Shown: positions 1 to 9,026, counted from the stretch's first letter. The stretch is DNA of 64,000 nt from Planococcus citreus (GCF_003664125.1 NZ_RCCP01000001.1:1426001-1490000); one strand, 5' to 3'. A program made the numbers and translations. Notes: generated by a model not told the origin, from the sequence alone.

Positions 1-2510
1 AGTTTCAGCTCTTCCGATAACAACAATGCAAGGCTCATATCGTCTTCCACAATCATCACAGGCGGGTTTTCTTCTGCGCCATCTTGCGGGACATACTCCT
101 GCATGCCGGAGACAAGCGGCAATTCAAAGTGGATGGTCGTGCCTTGCCCTTCCTGTGATTCGATCCAAATCTTGCCGTCGTGCTTGACGATGATTTCCTG
201 GCAAATCGCGAGTCCAAGACCGGTTCCGCCGATTTTTCGGCGCGAACTATTGTCGATGCGCTGGAATTTGGAGAACAGCTTCGGAATGTCTTCAGCCGGA
301 ATGCCGATTCCTTCGTCCTGGATCGACACGCGCAAACTATTGGCATGGTTTTTCATGCAGATGGTCACATTGCCGCCTTCCGGGGAAAACTTGATGGCAT
401 TGCCGATTAAATTCATCAATACTTGTGCCAAGCGCTCACGGTCGCCTTCCACTTTAACGTCCGATGCATCATCAACCAAGACAATGGAATGCGTCGATTG
501 CGTCCTGAATTTTTCGGCCGCTTCAATGACCAGTTCATTCATCGACAGCTTATCCATCCGGTATACCTGATCCCCGGATTCCATCCGCTGCAAATCCAGA
601 AAGTCGTTGATCAAGTTGGTCAAGCGCATCGCTTCTTTATAAATCGTCTTCAAGTAGCGCACTTGCTTGTCTGGTTTCAATTCCTTATTGAGCAGCAGCT
701 CCGTAAAGCCAAGTACGCTCGAAAGCGGCGTCCGCAGTTCATGGCTGACAGTGCTGACCAATTCGGATTTCATCTTGTCGACTTCGTGTTCTCTAGTAAT
801 GTCGCGGTGAACAAAGATCGTCCCTGTGCGCTCCCCGTCGACAATGACTGGCGTGCTATAAACATCGATGACCCGTTCATACGGGGCTTTGACCGTATAT
901 TGGAAGGTCTTTGCTTCGCTTCCTTTTTCATGGATGCAGGCGCTGAGGAAATCGACCATCGCTTGTGGATCGGTCGTTTGTTCGGCCATCCGGTGAATCC
1001 ACACGTCTTGTGTGATGACCGCGTCCAGCGGCGCATTGCCGCAGCTCAGCATCGTGCACATCGTTTCATTGCGCTGCACCATGCTGCCATTTTTTGCAAT
1101 GAACTGGATGCCTTCATTGATATTATTGACGATGCGTTCGTTCAATGTCCGTTCATGGATTGCCGCGTCGTACAATTGGATCCGGTCGATTGCCAAATGG
1201 ATGCGTTTCAACAATCCGTCGATATCGGCTTCTTCCTCTTTTGAAAAGGCTCTGCCGACGCGCGACAAACCAATCAGCGCGATGCCTTCGTTTTGCTCAT
1301 TTTTTACAGATGCGTATAAATCATGAATATAGACCGGCCCGTCCACAAAGCCTTTTTGCTCCAGCGCTTCCCTTGTGACCGTAAAGGATTCATCTTCTTT
1401 CAAACGGGCCGATAGATAAGGGATTTGCTGCTCCTGGAATTGCTCGAACATGTTCTCCGTGAAGCCCTTGAGCGCGTATTCGCCAGAACCCGGCAGCCAG
1501 AGCACGCCCGTATCGATCTCGTAGGTATCGGTAAAGTACTTGAGCGTGGCATTGATCAATTTCTGTTTATCCAAGGTAAACGACAGGATATGGTTCAAAT
1601 CGTTGAAGCGAATCAAGCGGTCTTTCGTCTTCCCGGTTTCTTCCAGTGCCTCTTGAAGTTCTGCCTGCTTTTCCTGCAGTTGGCCCTTGTTCACCAGTAA
1701 TGCCTGGTTTTGGGCAGTGAGGTCTTCCTGATTTTCGCGGATGGTATTCATCATCCGGTAAAAAGTCATCGACAATAAGCCGATCTCATCTTTCCGTTCA
1801 ATAGGAGCGTAAGACATTTGCTCGCCATTGCCGAACCCTTCGATGGATTCGCGCATGCCTTCCAACGGCTTGACGATATCATTCATGGCCCGATAGATGA
1901 TCAAGGCCGTGGTAATGAATAGCAGGATGAACAATAAAATCAACGCGAATGAAAAATTCTCCGACTGCCTGATCATGTCTTCGTTCAATTGTTCCAATTC
2001 TGCTTCGGATGCGGTTTTGTATTCATCGGCAAAAGCGACAAATTCATTTACTGCAGCATTGGTGCCATCATTGGACAGGTTCCTCAACGCTTGATAATCA
2101 TCGTTTTGTACCGCTTCAAGCGCATTGGGAAATACTTGTTGCTCGAATGTCGCTATAAATGTAGACAAATCCGAAATTTCCTGTTGTTCTTCATTCGTAA
2201 TCGACAAACTTTCCAGCCTTTCAATCGCGCTCTTCAAGATTTCCAGCTCTACATACGCTAGTCTCAGCTCTTCCTGATTTTGAAAAGCATAATACCCTCT
2301 TGTGCGGAAAAAAAGCTGATTTAAGGCTTCGGAAAGCCCTTGCAGCGTCTCCTGCTTTTCAGCGAGCAAATCGTATTCCGCCTGCCTGTCTTGTTGCTGT
2401 TTGTTCATATAGAAATAAATGCCCGCAATCAATAATGAACAAATAAGCAATGAAGATAAGGTTAATCGAAGATATTTGTGCCTGATGCCTTTTTCCGATG
2501 ATTTATGCAT
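1..2510 (-). CDS. Hybrid sensor histidine kinase, 3' end cut by window edge
   Basis: The reading frame starts at ATG 2510 and is open to the left edge (836 full codons visible). It has a membrane segment at about residues 11-30, an extracytoplasmic helical region, a second membrane segment at about 183-203 and a HAMP-like stretch. A coiled coil, a GAF-like and a PAS-like region follow. The HisKA box SHELRTPL puts the phospho-accepting histidine at residue 590. The ATPase N, G1 and G2 boxes (NLIGNAIKFSP, DEGIGIP, GTGLGLA) follow. The last visible residues, PVMIVEDDMSLALLLSEEL, begin a response-regulator receiver domain, so this is a hybrid kinase. The architecture indicates autophosphorylation with transfer to the attached receiver. 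The ligand and output are not visible. No partner response regulator gene lies in the window. Confidence 0.9.
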   Translation of the reverse strand, partial: MHKSSEKGIRHKYLRLTLSSLLICSLLIAGIYFYMNKQQQDRQAEYDLLAEKQETLQGLSEALNQLFFRTRGYYAFQNQEELRLAYVELEILKSAIERLESLSITNEEQQEISDLSTFIATFEQQVFPNALEAVQNDDYQALRNLSNDGTNAAVNEFVAFADEYKTASEAELEQLNEDMIRQSENFSFALILLFILLFITTALIIYRAMNDIVKPLEGMRESIEGFGNGEQMSYAPIERKDEIGLLSMTFYRMMNTIRENQEDLTAQNQALLVNKGQLQEKQAELQEALEETGKTKDRLIRFNDLNHILSFTLDKQKLINATLKYFTDTYEIDTGVLWLPGSGEYALKGFTENMFEQFQEQQIPYLSARLKEDESFTVTREALEQKGFVDGPVYIHDLYASVKNEQNEGIALIGLSRVGRAFSKEEEADIDGLLKRIHLAIDRIQLYDAAIHERTLNERIVNNINEGIQFIAKNGSMVQRNETMCTMLSCGNAPLDAVITQDVWIHRMAEQTTDPQAMVDFLSACIHEKGSEAKTFQYTVKAPYERVIDVYSTPVIVDGERTGTIFVHRDITREHEVDKMKSELVSTVSHELRTPLSSVLGFTELLLNKELKPDKQVRYLKTIYKEAMRLTNLINDFLDLQRMESGDQVYRMDKLSMNELVIEAAEKFRTQSTHSIVLVDDASDVKVEGDRERLAQVLMNLIGNAIKFSPEGGNVTICMKNHANSLRVSIQDEGIGIPAEDIPKLFSKFQRIDNSSRRKIGGTGLGLAICQEIIVKHDGKIWIESQEGQGTTIHFELPLVSGMQEYVPQDGAEENPPVMIVEDDMSLALLLSEELK

Positions 2511-2674
2511 GATGCCCCGCCCCCCGTTCTTCATTGGTTTTATATAACAGTAAAAAATTTTCAAAATTTAACCTTCATTGTAAAATTTCTTCTCTTGTCA
2601 TAGTATATGATTTTGCGTATTTATAGAATCTTTTTTTCAAGCGTCACTTCCTTAAAGACCCTCCATCAAAACAG

Positions 2675-2709
2675 CAAAAAAAGCTCGAGGCAACGAAAGC
2701 CCCGAGCTT
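2675..2709 (-). terminator. Intrinsic terminator of cls
   Basis: Arms AAGCTCG (2681-2687) and CGAGCTT (2703-2709) are followed on the minus strand by a run of T. It sits 40 bases after the cls stop. Confidence 0.85.
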
Positions 2710-2748
2710 GAATGATTTTCCCGCAAAAACGATAGCGGGCGTTATAAG

Positions 2749-4203
2749 TTATAAGATAGGCGACACCAGTTTGGCAATGTCCTGTTTGGCTTTTTCAATC
2801 CAGTGCTGTTCCTTGAAGTCCGCTTCTGTTAATTCGACAGCGAGTTTGCGGTCCTGCAGGAACAAGTCCGCCATTTCCTGTGCCGATTCGCCATCATAGA
2901 CGAAGGCATTCAATTCGAAATTCAACGCGAAGCTGCGGACATCCATATTGGCCGAGCCGACCGAGAACGCCTCCCTATCAACAACGAGTGTTTTGGCATG
3001 CAGAAACCCGTTCTGGTAGCTATAGACTTTGACGCCGTCTTCGATCAATGCACGAGCAAAGGAAAGCGTCGCCGAATGGACGAAGAGGTGATCCGCCAAA
3101 TGAGGAATCATCAACTGCACGTCCACTCCGCCGAGAGCCGCCGTTCTTAGTGCATCCATGATGGATTTATCCGGAATGAAATAAGGCGTCTGCAAATAAA
3201 TCGACTCCCGGGCATGATGAATCATCTTCAAATAGCCGTTCTTGATGTCTTCATGCGTTTCCAGTGGCCCGCTTGCCACCATTTGCATCGGAACGCCGGA
3301 CGGATGATCCATTTCCGGAAAATAAGTTTCCGCATACTTCATCGGATATTTTTCAGCAGCTTGGTTCCAGTCGATGAAGAACCGGTTTTGCAGGGAATGC
3401 ACCGCGTGCCCTTCAATGCGCAGATGCGTATCGCGCCAATAGCCGAACTCTTTTTTCTTGCCGATGTATTCACCGCCGACATTAAAGCCGCCAGTATAGC
3501 CGATACGTCCATCGATGACCGCCAATTTCCGGTGATTTCGGTGATTGAGCCGTGGGTTGATGCTCGTCAGCATGGCCGGCAAAAACGCAGCCGATTTGCC
3601 CCCTGCCCCGTGGAACGCATCAAAGAAATGCTTCGGCAGGCTGCTCGACCCCAAATCATCGTATAGGAATAGCACTTTGACACCTTCTTCTGCTTTCTCA
3701 GTGAGAAGCGACATGAGTGAGCGTCCCAGATCGTCGTCATTAAGGATGAAATACTGGAGGTGGATATGTTTTGAGGCGGCGCGGATATCGTCGAACAAGG
3801 CATCGAACTTCCGTTTGCCATCATTGAAGATTTGAATATCAGCGGCTGTCGACAAAGGCGCATCGGTCCGCGCAGCATTCATTTGGACAATATCCATCCA
3901 TTTTCCTTCTAGGGCAGATGGCGGCTGGAAGCTTCTTGATTTCATTTCCGCAAGCTGGCGATCCTTCAGATCCATGAAATCACGGTTCTCATAAGCAACT
4001 GGCCGATTCAGCCGGCTGCGCCTCAAAGGTTTTCCGAACAATAAGTACAGCACAAAGCCGAGGATCGGGATAAAGAACAGGATTAAAATCCATGCCCATG
4101 CCGAAGAAGCCGTTTTCCGCTCAAAAAATAAAATGAAAAACGCCAGCACAATATTTACAATTATGAAAAGGTTGCTTATAGCACTGAACCACTCAAATGA
4201 AAT
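2749..4203 (-). CDS. cls: Cardiolipin synthase (phospholipase D family), probable ATT start
   Basis: It joins two phosphatidylglycerol molecules into cardiolipin plus glycerol at the cytoplasmic membrane. Two N-terminal membrane helices (PLDc_N region, with ERKTASSAWAWILILFF) precede two HKD motifs, HRKLAVID and HAKTLVVD, the catalytic pair of the family. The first ATG/GTG/TTG codon in frame is GTG 4149, but that start would cut the first membrane helix. Upstream the frame continues as ISFEWFSAISNLFIIVNIV, and an AAGGAGG site at 4211-4217 lies 7 bases from an ATT codon at 4201-4203. The extended protein of 484 aa matches the normal family N-terminus. I therefore place the start at ATT 4203, with GTG 4149 as the fallback. 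Family assignment is firm; the start is an inference. Confidence 0.92.
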   Translation of the reverse strand: MSFEWFSAISNLFIIVNIVLAFFILFFERKTASSAWAWILILFFIPILGFVLYLLFGKPLRRSRLNRPVAYENRDFMDLKDRQLAEMKSRSFQPPSALEGKWMDIVQMNAARTDAPLSTAADIQIFNDGKRKFDALFDDIRAASKHIHLQYFILNDDDLGRSLMSLLTEKAEEGVKVLFLYDDLGSSSLPKHFFDAFHGAGGKSAAFLPAMLTSINPRLNHRNHRKLAVIDGRIGYTGGFNVGGEYIGKKKEFGYWRDTHLRIEGHAVHSLQNRFFIDWNQAAEKYPMKYAETYFPEMDHPSGVPMQMVASGPLETHEDIKNGYLKMIHHARESIYLQTPYFIPDKSIMDALRTAALGGVDVQLMIPHLADHLFVHSATLSFARALIEDGVKVYSYQNGFLHAKTLVVDREAFSVGSANMDVRSFALNFELNAFVYDGESAQEMADLFLQDRKLAVELTEADFKEQHWIEKAKQDIAKLVSPIL

Positions 4204-4210
4204 CTTAATC

Positions 4211-4217
4211 CCTCCTT
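4211..4217 (-). promoter_or_regulatory. Shine-Dalgarno site that decides the cls start
   Basis: AAGGAGG on the minus strand, 7 bases from ATT 4201-4203. No ATG, GTG or TTG in the cls frame lies at a usable distance. The next upstream in-frame codons run into TAA at 4216-4218. Confidence 0.7.
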
Positions 4218-4321
4218 AAGCTCCGGCTTTATTGTGCAGTTTCGATTCAAAGAACCACTAGTACTTATCCCCGTCCCATACCTAGCTGATGATAAAGGCA
4301 TCCTCCGATAGGAGAAGTTAT

Positions 4322-4356
4322 AAAAAGGCAAAAAGCCAATACGCTGTGCGTTTGGC
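4322..4356 (-). terminator. Intrinsic terminator after the small lipoprotein gene
   Basis: On the minus strand GCCAAACGC pairs with GCG(T)ATTGGC, followed by TTTTTGCCTTTTT, just after the stop at 4370. Confidence 0.7.
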
Positions 4357-4369
4357 CTATGTTTTGCCC

Positions 4370-4552
4370 TTACTCTTCATCTTCTTCATCCGCGATCGGT
4401 TCTTCAGGGACTAGTTCTTCTTCTCCCTCTTCCGGCGTCACATCCACATCTTCATCTACAGGCTGCTCATCTTCTGCATCTCCACAAGCCGCCAGCATGC
4501 CAATTGACAGAAATGCCGCCGACCCTAGCTTTACCCATTTGGATTGAACCAT
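4370..4552 (-). CDS. Small acidic lipoprotein of unknown function
   Basis: It encodes 60 aa from ATG 4552 with a strong GGAGG site. Residues 1-22 form a lipoprotein signal with lipobox LAAC, so the mature chain would be lipid-anchored on the outer face of the membrane at about Cys23. The remaining 38 residues are almost entirely Asp, Glu, Pro and Val (for example EEGEEELVPEEPIADEEDEE), so the mature part is likely disordered and strongly negative. No catalytic motif is present. It has its own terminator and appears monocistronic. The ORF on the opposite strand at the same place is a low-complexity shadow. Confidence 0.75.
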   Translation of the reverse strand: MVQSKWVKLGSAAFLSIGMLAACGDAEDEQPVDEDVDVTPEEGEEELVPEEPIADEEDEE

Positions 4553-4679
4553 TCGAAAACCCTCCTTTCACTTTTAAGCTTTGAACCCATTTTTCTTGTG
4601 TTAACACTTTACCCTTTCTGCCAGCGGCCAACACATCGAATTGGTTTGTATAGCTTCGTTTTTCCAATTGAATAAAAGC

Positions 4680-4730
4680 AATAAAACGGCCCCGTCTAGA
4701 GAAGCTTTTAAAGCATCTCCAGACGGGGCC
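4680..4730 (-). terminator. Intrinsic terminator after the GAF-STAS gene
   Basis: Arms GGCCCCGTCT (4688-4697) and AGACGGGGCC (4721-4730), with a second inner stem in the loop. The minus strand then reads GTTTTATTGCTTTT. Confidence 0.8.
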
Positions 4731-4745
4731 AGAATTCCCGTTAAT

Positions 4746-5621
4746 TTATTTCCAACGGGAGTTAGCGAATTCATTTTTCTTCGTTAACTCAAAACCAAGC
4801 TGTTCAATGGCAATTTTCAGCGTCGCTTCCATTCGTTCGCCTTTCAGGGAATGGGCGAAATGGGGGACGTTCATTGCCATCGTCGGCAAAATGCCGGTGA
4901 TGATTGGGGTGATCCCCATGATTTTCAAGGCTTTGATCAAATCCAGTAAAGGCTCTTCGATGCGCGGGTCGATTTGCGTAATGCCCGAGAAATCCAAAAT
5001 CAGGAAATCGATGCCTTCGCTTGCTTTCATCACCACGTCTTCGATTAATTGATAAGCGCGTTCAAGGGTAATGTGGCCGATAATCGGCAAGATCGAAATC
5101 TCATCCGATAAGGGCACGAGCGGCGACGACAAGGTCTGGATTTCCTTTTGGGCTTTGTCGAGTTCCAAAATATAGCTCAGCAAAGAAGACATCATCTCGA
5201 ACATCTCCTGCTGCTCTTCCGTGAACGAAACCGGATGCTTGTCCAAGCCGCAAATCGTGCCGTACACTTCCCCGCTTTCGTAATAGATCGGGATGCCGAT
5301 GAACGCGCCGTTGCCGAATTGTGCCGAAATCTCAAGCTTGCCGGCATTGTCGTCTTTTGAGATGTCTTCGATCAATAGCGGCTCCTGCCCATAATTGATC
5401 GCTAAGCTGCAAAAGGTCTGGTCAAGCGGCGACTGGCTGTCTTCCACTACCAGTTCTTCGTGTCTATTGAACGCTTTCTTGATGGTATTGGTTTTTCCGT
5501 CATTTTCAGCAATGAAGAGCGTGTTGATATCCATTTGCTTGCTCAGCATGTTCAAGATCTGATTAGCTGCATCATTGAAGTTCTGAAATTTTCTGGAAGG
5601 GCTGATTGTCTGGTGGTGCAT
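4746..5621 (-). CDS. GAF-STAS protein, RsbR-like, lacking the usual phospho-threonines
   Basis: It encodes 291 aa. Residues about 15-150 form a GAF domain (TICGLDKHPVSFTEEQQEMF near its end), a short linker follows, and residues about 165-280 form a STAS domain (FLILDFSGITQID, then GITPIITGILP). This is the layout of sigma-B stressosome and anti-anti-sigma regulators, so a cytoplasmic partner-switching role is likely. Aligned from memory with B. subtilis RsbRA, the two phosphorylated threonines are replaced by Pro (in QIDPRIEE) and Asn (in TMAMNVP). If phosphorylation matters here it must use other residues. No rsbS/rsbT-like gene is beside it. The next gene upstream encodes a MEDS-domain protein, another signalling type often linked to STAS proteins. 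Confidence 0.82.
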   Translation of the reverse strand: MHHQTISPSRKFQNFNDAANQILNMLSKQMDINTLFIAENDGKTNTIKKAFNRHEELVVEDSQSPLDQTFCSLAINYGQEPLLIEDISKDDNAGKLEISAQFGNGAFIGIPIYYESGEVYGTICGLDKHPVSFTEEQQEMFEMMSSLLSYILELDKAQKEIQTLSSPLVPLSDEISILPIIGHITLERAYQLIEDVVMKASEGIDFLILDFSGITQIDPRIEEPLLDLIKALKIMGITPIITGILPTMAMNVPHFAHSLKGERMEATLKIAIEQLGFELTKKNEFANSRWK

Positions 5622-5767
5622 GTGATCCCTCCTCTATGGGGAGTGTCCAAAGCGAAAATTGGCGCACTTTTCCTAACGATACTATAAGCGCTTCTTCGAT
5701 TGCAATGTGCAGGCTTTCTGGCACCGATGAATTCAACGGAACCCGTGCTGTACAGAGTTTTGGCTAA

Positions 5768-5793
5768 ATGAAAAACCAGGCTTAGGCCTGGTT
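5768..5793 (-). terminator. Intrinsic terminator overlapping the MEDS gene stop codon
   Basis: AACCAGGC (5774-5781) pairs with GCCTGGTT (5786-5793). The TAA stop at 5782-5784 lies in the loop, and T residues follow on the minus strand. Confidence 0.75.
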
Positions 5794-6354
5794 CGACACA
5801 GATTGGTACTGAGGCGAAGCAATCAATTCGTCTTCCATCAAGACATATGGATGGGTTTTCATCAAGCTTTCCGTTAAATGAACAGGCATTTTCTTTTTTT
5901 CGTAAGCGCAAACCAGCGGGAAGTCAAATTCATTCACTGCGCGATCCGCAATCTTTTCGAAATCTTCTATAAGGAATAATGGTTCTTTCACACTTTCCCA
6001 TTCCACATGCGCCCATGACCGGAAGCTCAATTTGTTTTCAATATAAGGGGCCACGGTTTTGGTGAAATACTCATGGATGGCGGGTGGATGGTAACTTCCA
6101 CTCGACCAATAGAAATGAAGGCTATTGACGAAATGTACGTTCTTTATTTGTTGTTCACTATATAGTTTGCCCATCTCTTGTTTGATTTTGAACGTCACTC
6201 GCTCATTTTCAACAATCAAAATATGATCACCAGCGTGAATTCCCTCGTCTATGTAATTCAATAGCTGTCTCACATAATTTTCAGTTCCATCGAAAGCATA
6301 TAGCACATGAACACTGCGCTGGCTTTCAAGCAATTGATTCATTTTAGTTCTCAA
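5782..6354 (-). CDS. MEDS-domain signalling protein
   Basis: The sequence, with VHVLYAFDGTENYVRQLLNY near the start and HILIVENERV, matches the MEDS (MEthanogen/methylotroph DcmR Sensory) domain, a divergent RecA-like sensory fold found with STAS or kinase modules. There is no DNA-binding domain, membrane helix or signal peptide, so it is a cytoplasmic stand-alone MEDS protein. I chose TTG 6354 (190 aa) because AGAAGG lies 8 bases ahead of it. The longer TTG 6390 has no ribosome binding site and ATG 6342 is too far from one. It lies upstream of the GAF-STAS gene but is separated from it by a terminator. The ligand is unknown. Confidence 0.75.
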   Translation of the reverse strand: MRTKMNQLLESQRSVHVLYAFDGTENYVRQLLNYIDEGIHAGDHILIVENERVTFKIKQEMGKLYSEQQIKNVHFVNSLHFYWSSGSYHPPAIHEYFTKTVAPYIENKLSFRSWAHVEWESVKEPLFLIEDFEKIADRAVNEFDFPLVCAYEKKKMPVHLTESLMKTHPYVLMEDELIASPQYQSVSNQA

Positions 6355-6570
6355 GCGATCTACCTTCTTTCTCCACGTAATTTCAACCAAAAAAGAAGTT
6401 CAACACTCGACAAACTGGAGAATCGAGAAAAACAGCTTTCTTTCTATTAAATTATACCATTACCCTGTACTTTTCTGCTGTTATTCTTTCGTATACCTTC
6501 CAGCCTGGACGTTAAGCACTATATACACCGTTTTAGAACTTATACAACAAGAGAGAACACAGCCCCAATC

Positions 6571-6602
6571 AAAAAAAAGAAAGGGCTTGGGCCCTTTCTT
6601 TT
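6571..6602 (-). terminator. Intrinsic terminator after the surface-protein gene
   Basis: GAAAGGGC (6579-6586) pairs with GCCCTTTC (6591-6598), followed by a long T run on the minus strand. Confidence 0.85.
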
Positions 6603-6613
6603 TCAATCGTAAG

Positions 6614-7948
6614 TTACTGTTTTTTAGTTTGACGATACGTCAGTGTTCCAGCTGCCATGAAGATCAATGTGCTGAGTGCTACCCACAAGATCATTGTATT
6701 GGATTGGCCAGACATGCCGCCGAATCCAGTTGAAGGCATCTTGTCAGGAGCTGTGTTCTCGAAGTTCTCTGGGAATTGGTCGACGATTGCGCCGCTCAAT
6801 CCTTTCCCGATATCGAACATGATCGCATAACCTGTGCGGTATGTGTCATATGACGCGGCATAGTCACCGTTCACGTACTGTTGGAAAGTATCTACAACGG
6901 ATTGTTCATGCGCTTCCACGCCTGCAATCGTTTCATCCAACGGCATGCGGTCTTCTGTTGCTTTGTTCAAGAATGTGCCAAGGTCTGTTGCAAATGTGCT
7001 TGTCAAAGTCGAAACGGCTTGCTCTTTCGCTTGCTCGTCTTCTGAAGCTGTCGCGTTCGCCAAGTCGCCTTGGACAGCGATGTGTTCGTTATTCCATAGT
7101 TCCACAAACTGGTTGCTCGCTTCTTCACCGTAAACAGAAGCTAGAGCCGAACGGAACTCTTCAGTGTTTTGGTCTTGTGCCCAGTTGACGAAATCGAAGT
7201 CAGCCGAACCGTTATAGCCTTTTGCCATGCTCAATTGCGCGAGAGCAAAATGCTCTGCTGCAATGCGGTTCACTGTCGAACGGAAGTCGCCGGCTGGTGT
7301 GTTCGGATCAGAGAACTGATCTGGGAATTGCGCCGAAATCGCTCCGCTGATGGCGCTGCCTGCACCGAAAATTTGCGTGAAGCCTTCAAGGTACATCGTG
7401 TAAGCAGCTTCGTAATCGCCTTCTACATAAAGATCAAACGTATTTTGCACGTAATCTTCGTGTTCACGAAGTGCGGCTGTCGCACCGTCTTCTGGAAGAT
7501 TTCCTTCCGTAGCCGTACCGAGGAACTCGCCCATTTCATCGACGAATGATTGGATTTGATCCAATGCTTCTTGTTGCATCGCTTCGTCATCCGCTTTCAC
7601 GGCCGCTGCGTAATCATCTGTTCCCATATTGTGCTTATCGAAGATTTCAACAAAAGCCGCTCCGCCATCTTCTCCGTAAACGGAAGCGATGACCGGTTCC
7701 ATATCGGCTGCGTTCTCATCGAGTGCTGCCATGGCTTCTTCTGCTGCTTCGTCGCCATCATAAATTTTCATCATGGAATCCACTGCGAGCGCATAATGCT
7801 CGGACAATAACGAATCCAATGTTGCGCGAAGTTCGACGCCTGTTGTTTCCGTCGGCGGTGCTTCTTCAGCTGCCAACACGGTAGAACCGATTCCCGGAAC
7901 CAAAAGCGACGCGCCTACTACTGGTAGTAAAAGCTTTTTCATTTTCAT
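6614..7948 (-). CDS. Secreted two-repeat surface protein with a sortase-like C-terminal signal
   Basis: It encodes 444 aa from ATG 7948 after GAGGAG. A signal peptide (MKMKKLLLPVVGASLLVPGI, then VLAAEE) is followed by two homologous helical repeats, about residues 35-205 and 220-395. Each repeat carries EHYALA/EHFALA, SVYGEDGG/SVYGEEAS, a DLGTFL/EMGEFL element and AISAQFPDQF/AIVDQFPENF. The C-terminus reads KMPSTGFGGMSGQ, then a hydrophobic helix and a basic tail RQTKKQ. That is the layout of an LPXTG anchor with Met in place of Leu, so anchoring by sortase or simply by the helix are both possible. I recall such helical repeats being annotated as copper amine oxidase-like in Bacillales, but no catalytic residues are visible. 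Confidence 0.75.
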   Translation of the reverse strand: MKMKKLLLPVVGASLLVPGIGSTVLAAEEAPPTETTGVELRATLDSLLSEHYALAVDSMMKIYDGDEAAEEAMAALDENAADMEPVIASVYGEDGGAAFVEIFDKHNMGTDDYAAAVKADDEAMQQEALDQIQSFVDEMGEFLGTATEGNLPEDGATAALREHEDYVQNTFDLYVEGDYEAAYTMYLEGFTQIFGAGSAISGAISAQFPDQFSDPNTPAGDFRSTVNRIAAEHFALAQLSMAKGYNGSADFDFVNWAQDQNTEEFRSALASVYGEEASNQFVELWNNEHIAVQGDLANATASEDEQAKEQAVSTLTSTFATDLGTFLNKATEDRMPLDETIAGVEAHEQSVVDTFQQYVNGDYAASYDTYRTGYAIMFDIGKGLSGAIVDQFPENFENTAPDKMPSTGFGGMSGQSNTMILWVALSTLIFMAAGTLTYRQTKKQ

Positions 7949-8190
7949 CTAACCACTCCTCTGTTTTGTTTTCCTATAAGCTCAACGGAGCGGGTTTGAA
8001 ATTAGATCACAATTTCTCAAAAAAAGTTCGCACCGGTTAAGCGGTTACATTGGAAAAGCCGGTTTAGCGCCCATTTCAGGTGGTAGTTAAGATAAAGTAT
8101 CGTCATTTAAATACGAAAGCCCCGGCACAAGATATGGCCGGTTAGATAATAGGATTTTCAAGAACAGACTATATAGAGGAGGAACAGAAC

Positions 8191-9021
8191 ATGGGTAAAT
8201 TACAAGATAAAGTAACCGTCGTTACAGGCGCAGCGACAGGCATCGGGAAAGCGACGGCAGAACTGTTTGCACAAGAAGGCGCGATTGTCCTGCTTGCGGA
8301 TATTAAAGAAGAAGAATTGCAGGAAACAGTCGCCAAGATTAACGAAAACGGCGGCACGGCGAAAAGCTTCCAGGTGAATATCGCCAAGGAAGAGGACGTC
8401 ACATCTTTCGCCAATCAAGTAAAAGAACAATACGGAACGGTTTATGCGTTGTTCAATAACGCCGGCATCGACCAGGAAGGCGGCAAAGTGCATGAGTATC
8501 CGGTCGATTTGTTCGACGACATCACTGCTACTGACTTGCGCGGCACTTTCTTGATGAGCAAATATTTCATCCCGCTCATGATGGACAATGGCGGAGCGAT
8601 CGTCAACAACGCTTCCATGTCCGGCAGCTTTGCCGATTTGGACCGCTCCGGCTATAACGCAGCAAAAGGCGGCATCATCAACTTCACGAAATCCATCGCC
8701 ATCGAATACGGAAGATCCGGCATCCGCGCAAATTCCGTATCCCCTGGCACGATTGAAACACCGCTGATCGATGAATTAGCTGGCTCTAAAGAGGAAGAAG
8801 CGGGACGTGAGTTCAGAGAAAGCAATAGATGGCTCGCTCCTCTAGGACGCCTTGGCTTACCGAAGGAAATCGCTACGACGGTATTGTTCCTCGTCTCGAG
8901 CGACAGCTCTTACCTGACGGGCCAAGACATCGTTGTCGACGGCGGCCTCACCGCTTACACATGGCCGGGCAAAATGGTCATGGACGACAGCTGGAAAAAA
9001 ACGACCACAAAAGAACAATAA
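8191..9021 (+). CDS. Short-chain dehydrogenase/reductase (SDR)
   Basis: It encodes 276 aa from ATG 8191 with an AGGAGGA site. The NAD(P) fold is shown by TGAATGIGK, the acidic residue in LLADIK (which suggests NAD preference), NNAG, and the YNAAK active-site pair with an upstream catalytic Ser in NASMSGS. It ends with the family's usual VVDGGLTAYTWPG. The substrate cannot be read from the sequence; related proteins are annotated as glucose or 3-oxoacyl reductase-like. It is monocistronic and shares a terminator with the convergent channel-like gene. Confidence 0.88.
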   Translation: MGKLQDKVTVVTGAATGIGKATAELFAQEGAIVLLADIKEEELQETVAKINENGGTAKSFQVNIAKEEDVTSFANQVKEQYGTVYALFNNAGIDQEGGKVHEYPVDLFDDITATDLRGTFLMSKYFIPLMMDNGGAIVNNASMSGSFADLDRSGYNAAKGGIINFTKSIAIEYGRSGIRANSVSPGTIETPLIDELAGSKEEEAGREFRESNRWLAPLGRLGLPKEIATTVLFLVSSDSSYLTGQDIVVDGGLTAYTWPGKMVMDDSWKKTTTKEQ

Positions 9022-9026
9022 GAATA

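Noticed and set aside
423-1244. Long plus-strand open frame (273 codons) opposite the histidine kinase
   Set aside because: It lies wholly antisense to a clear kinase with HisKA and ATPase boxes, lacks a ribosome binding site and encodes no recognisable domain.
6614-6760. Canonical LPXTG anchor
   Set aside because: The motif is MPSTG, so a standard sortase A substrate cannot be claimed; described as sortase-like only.
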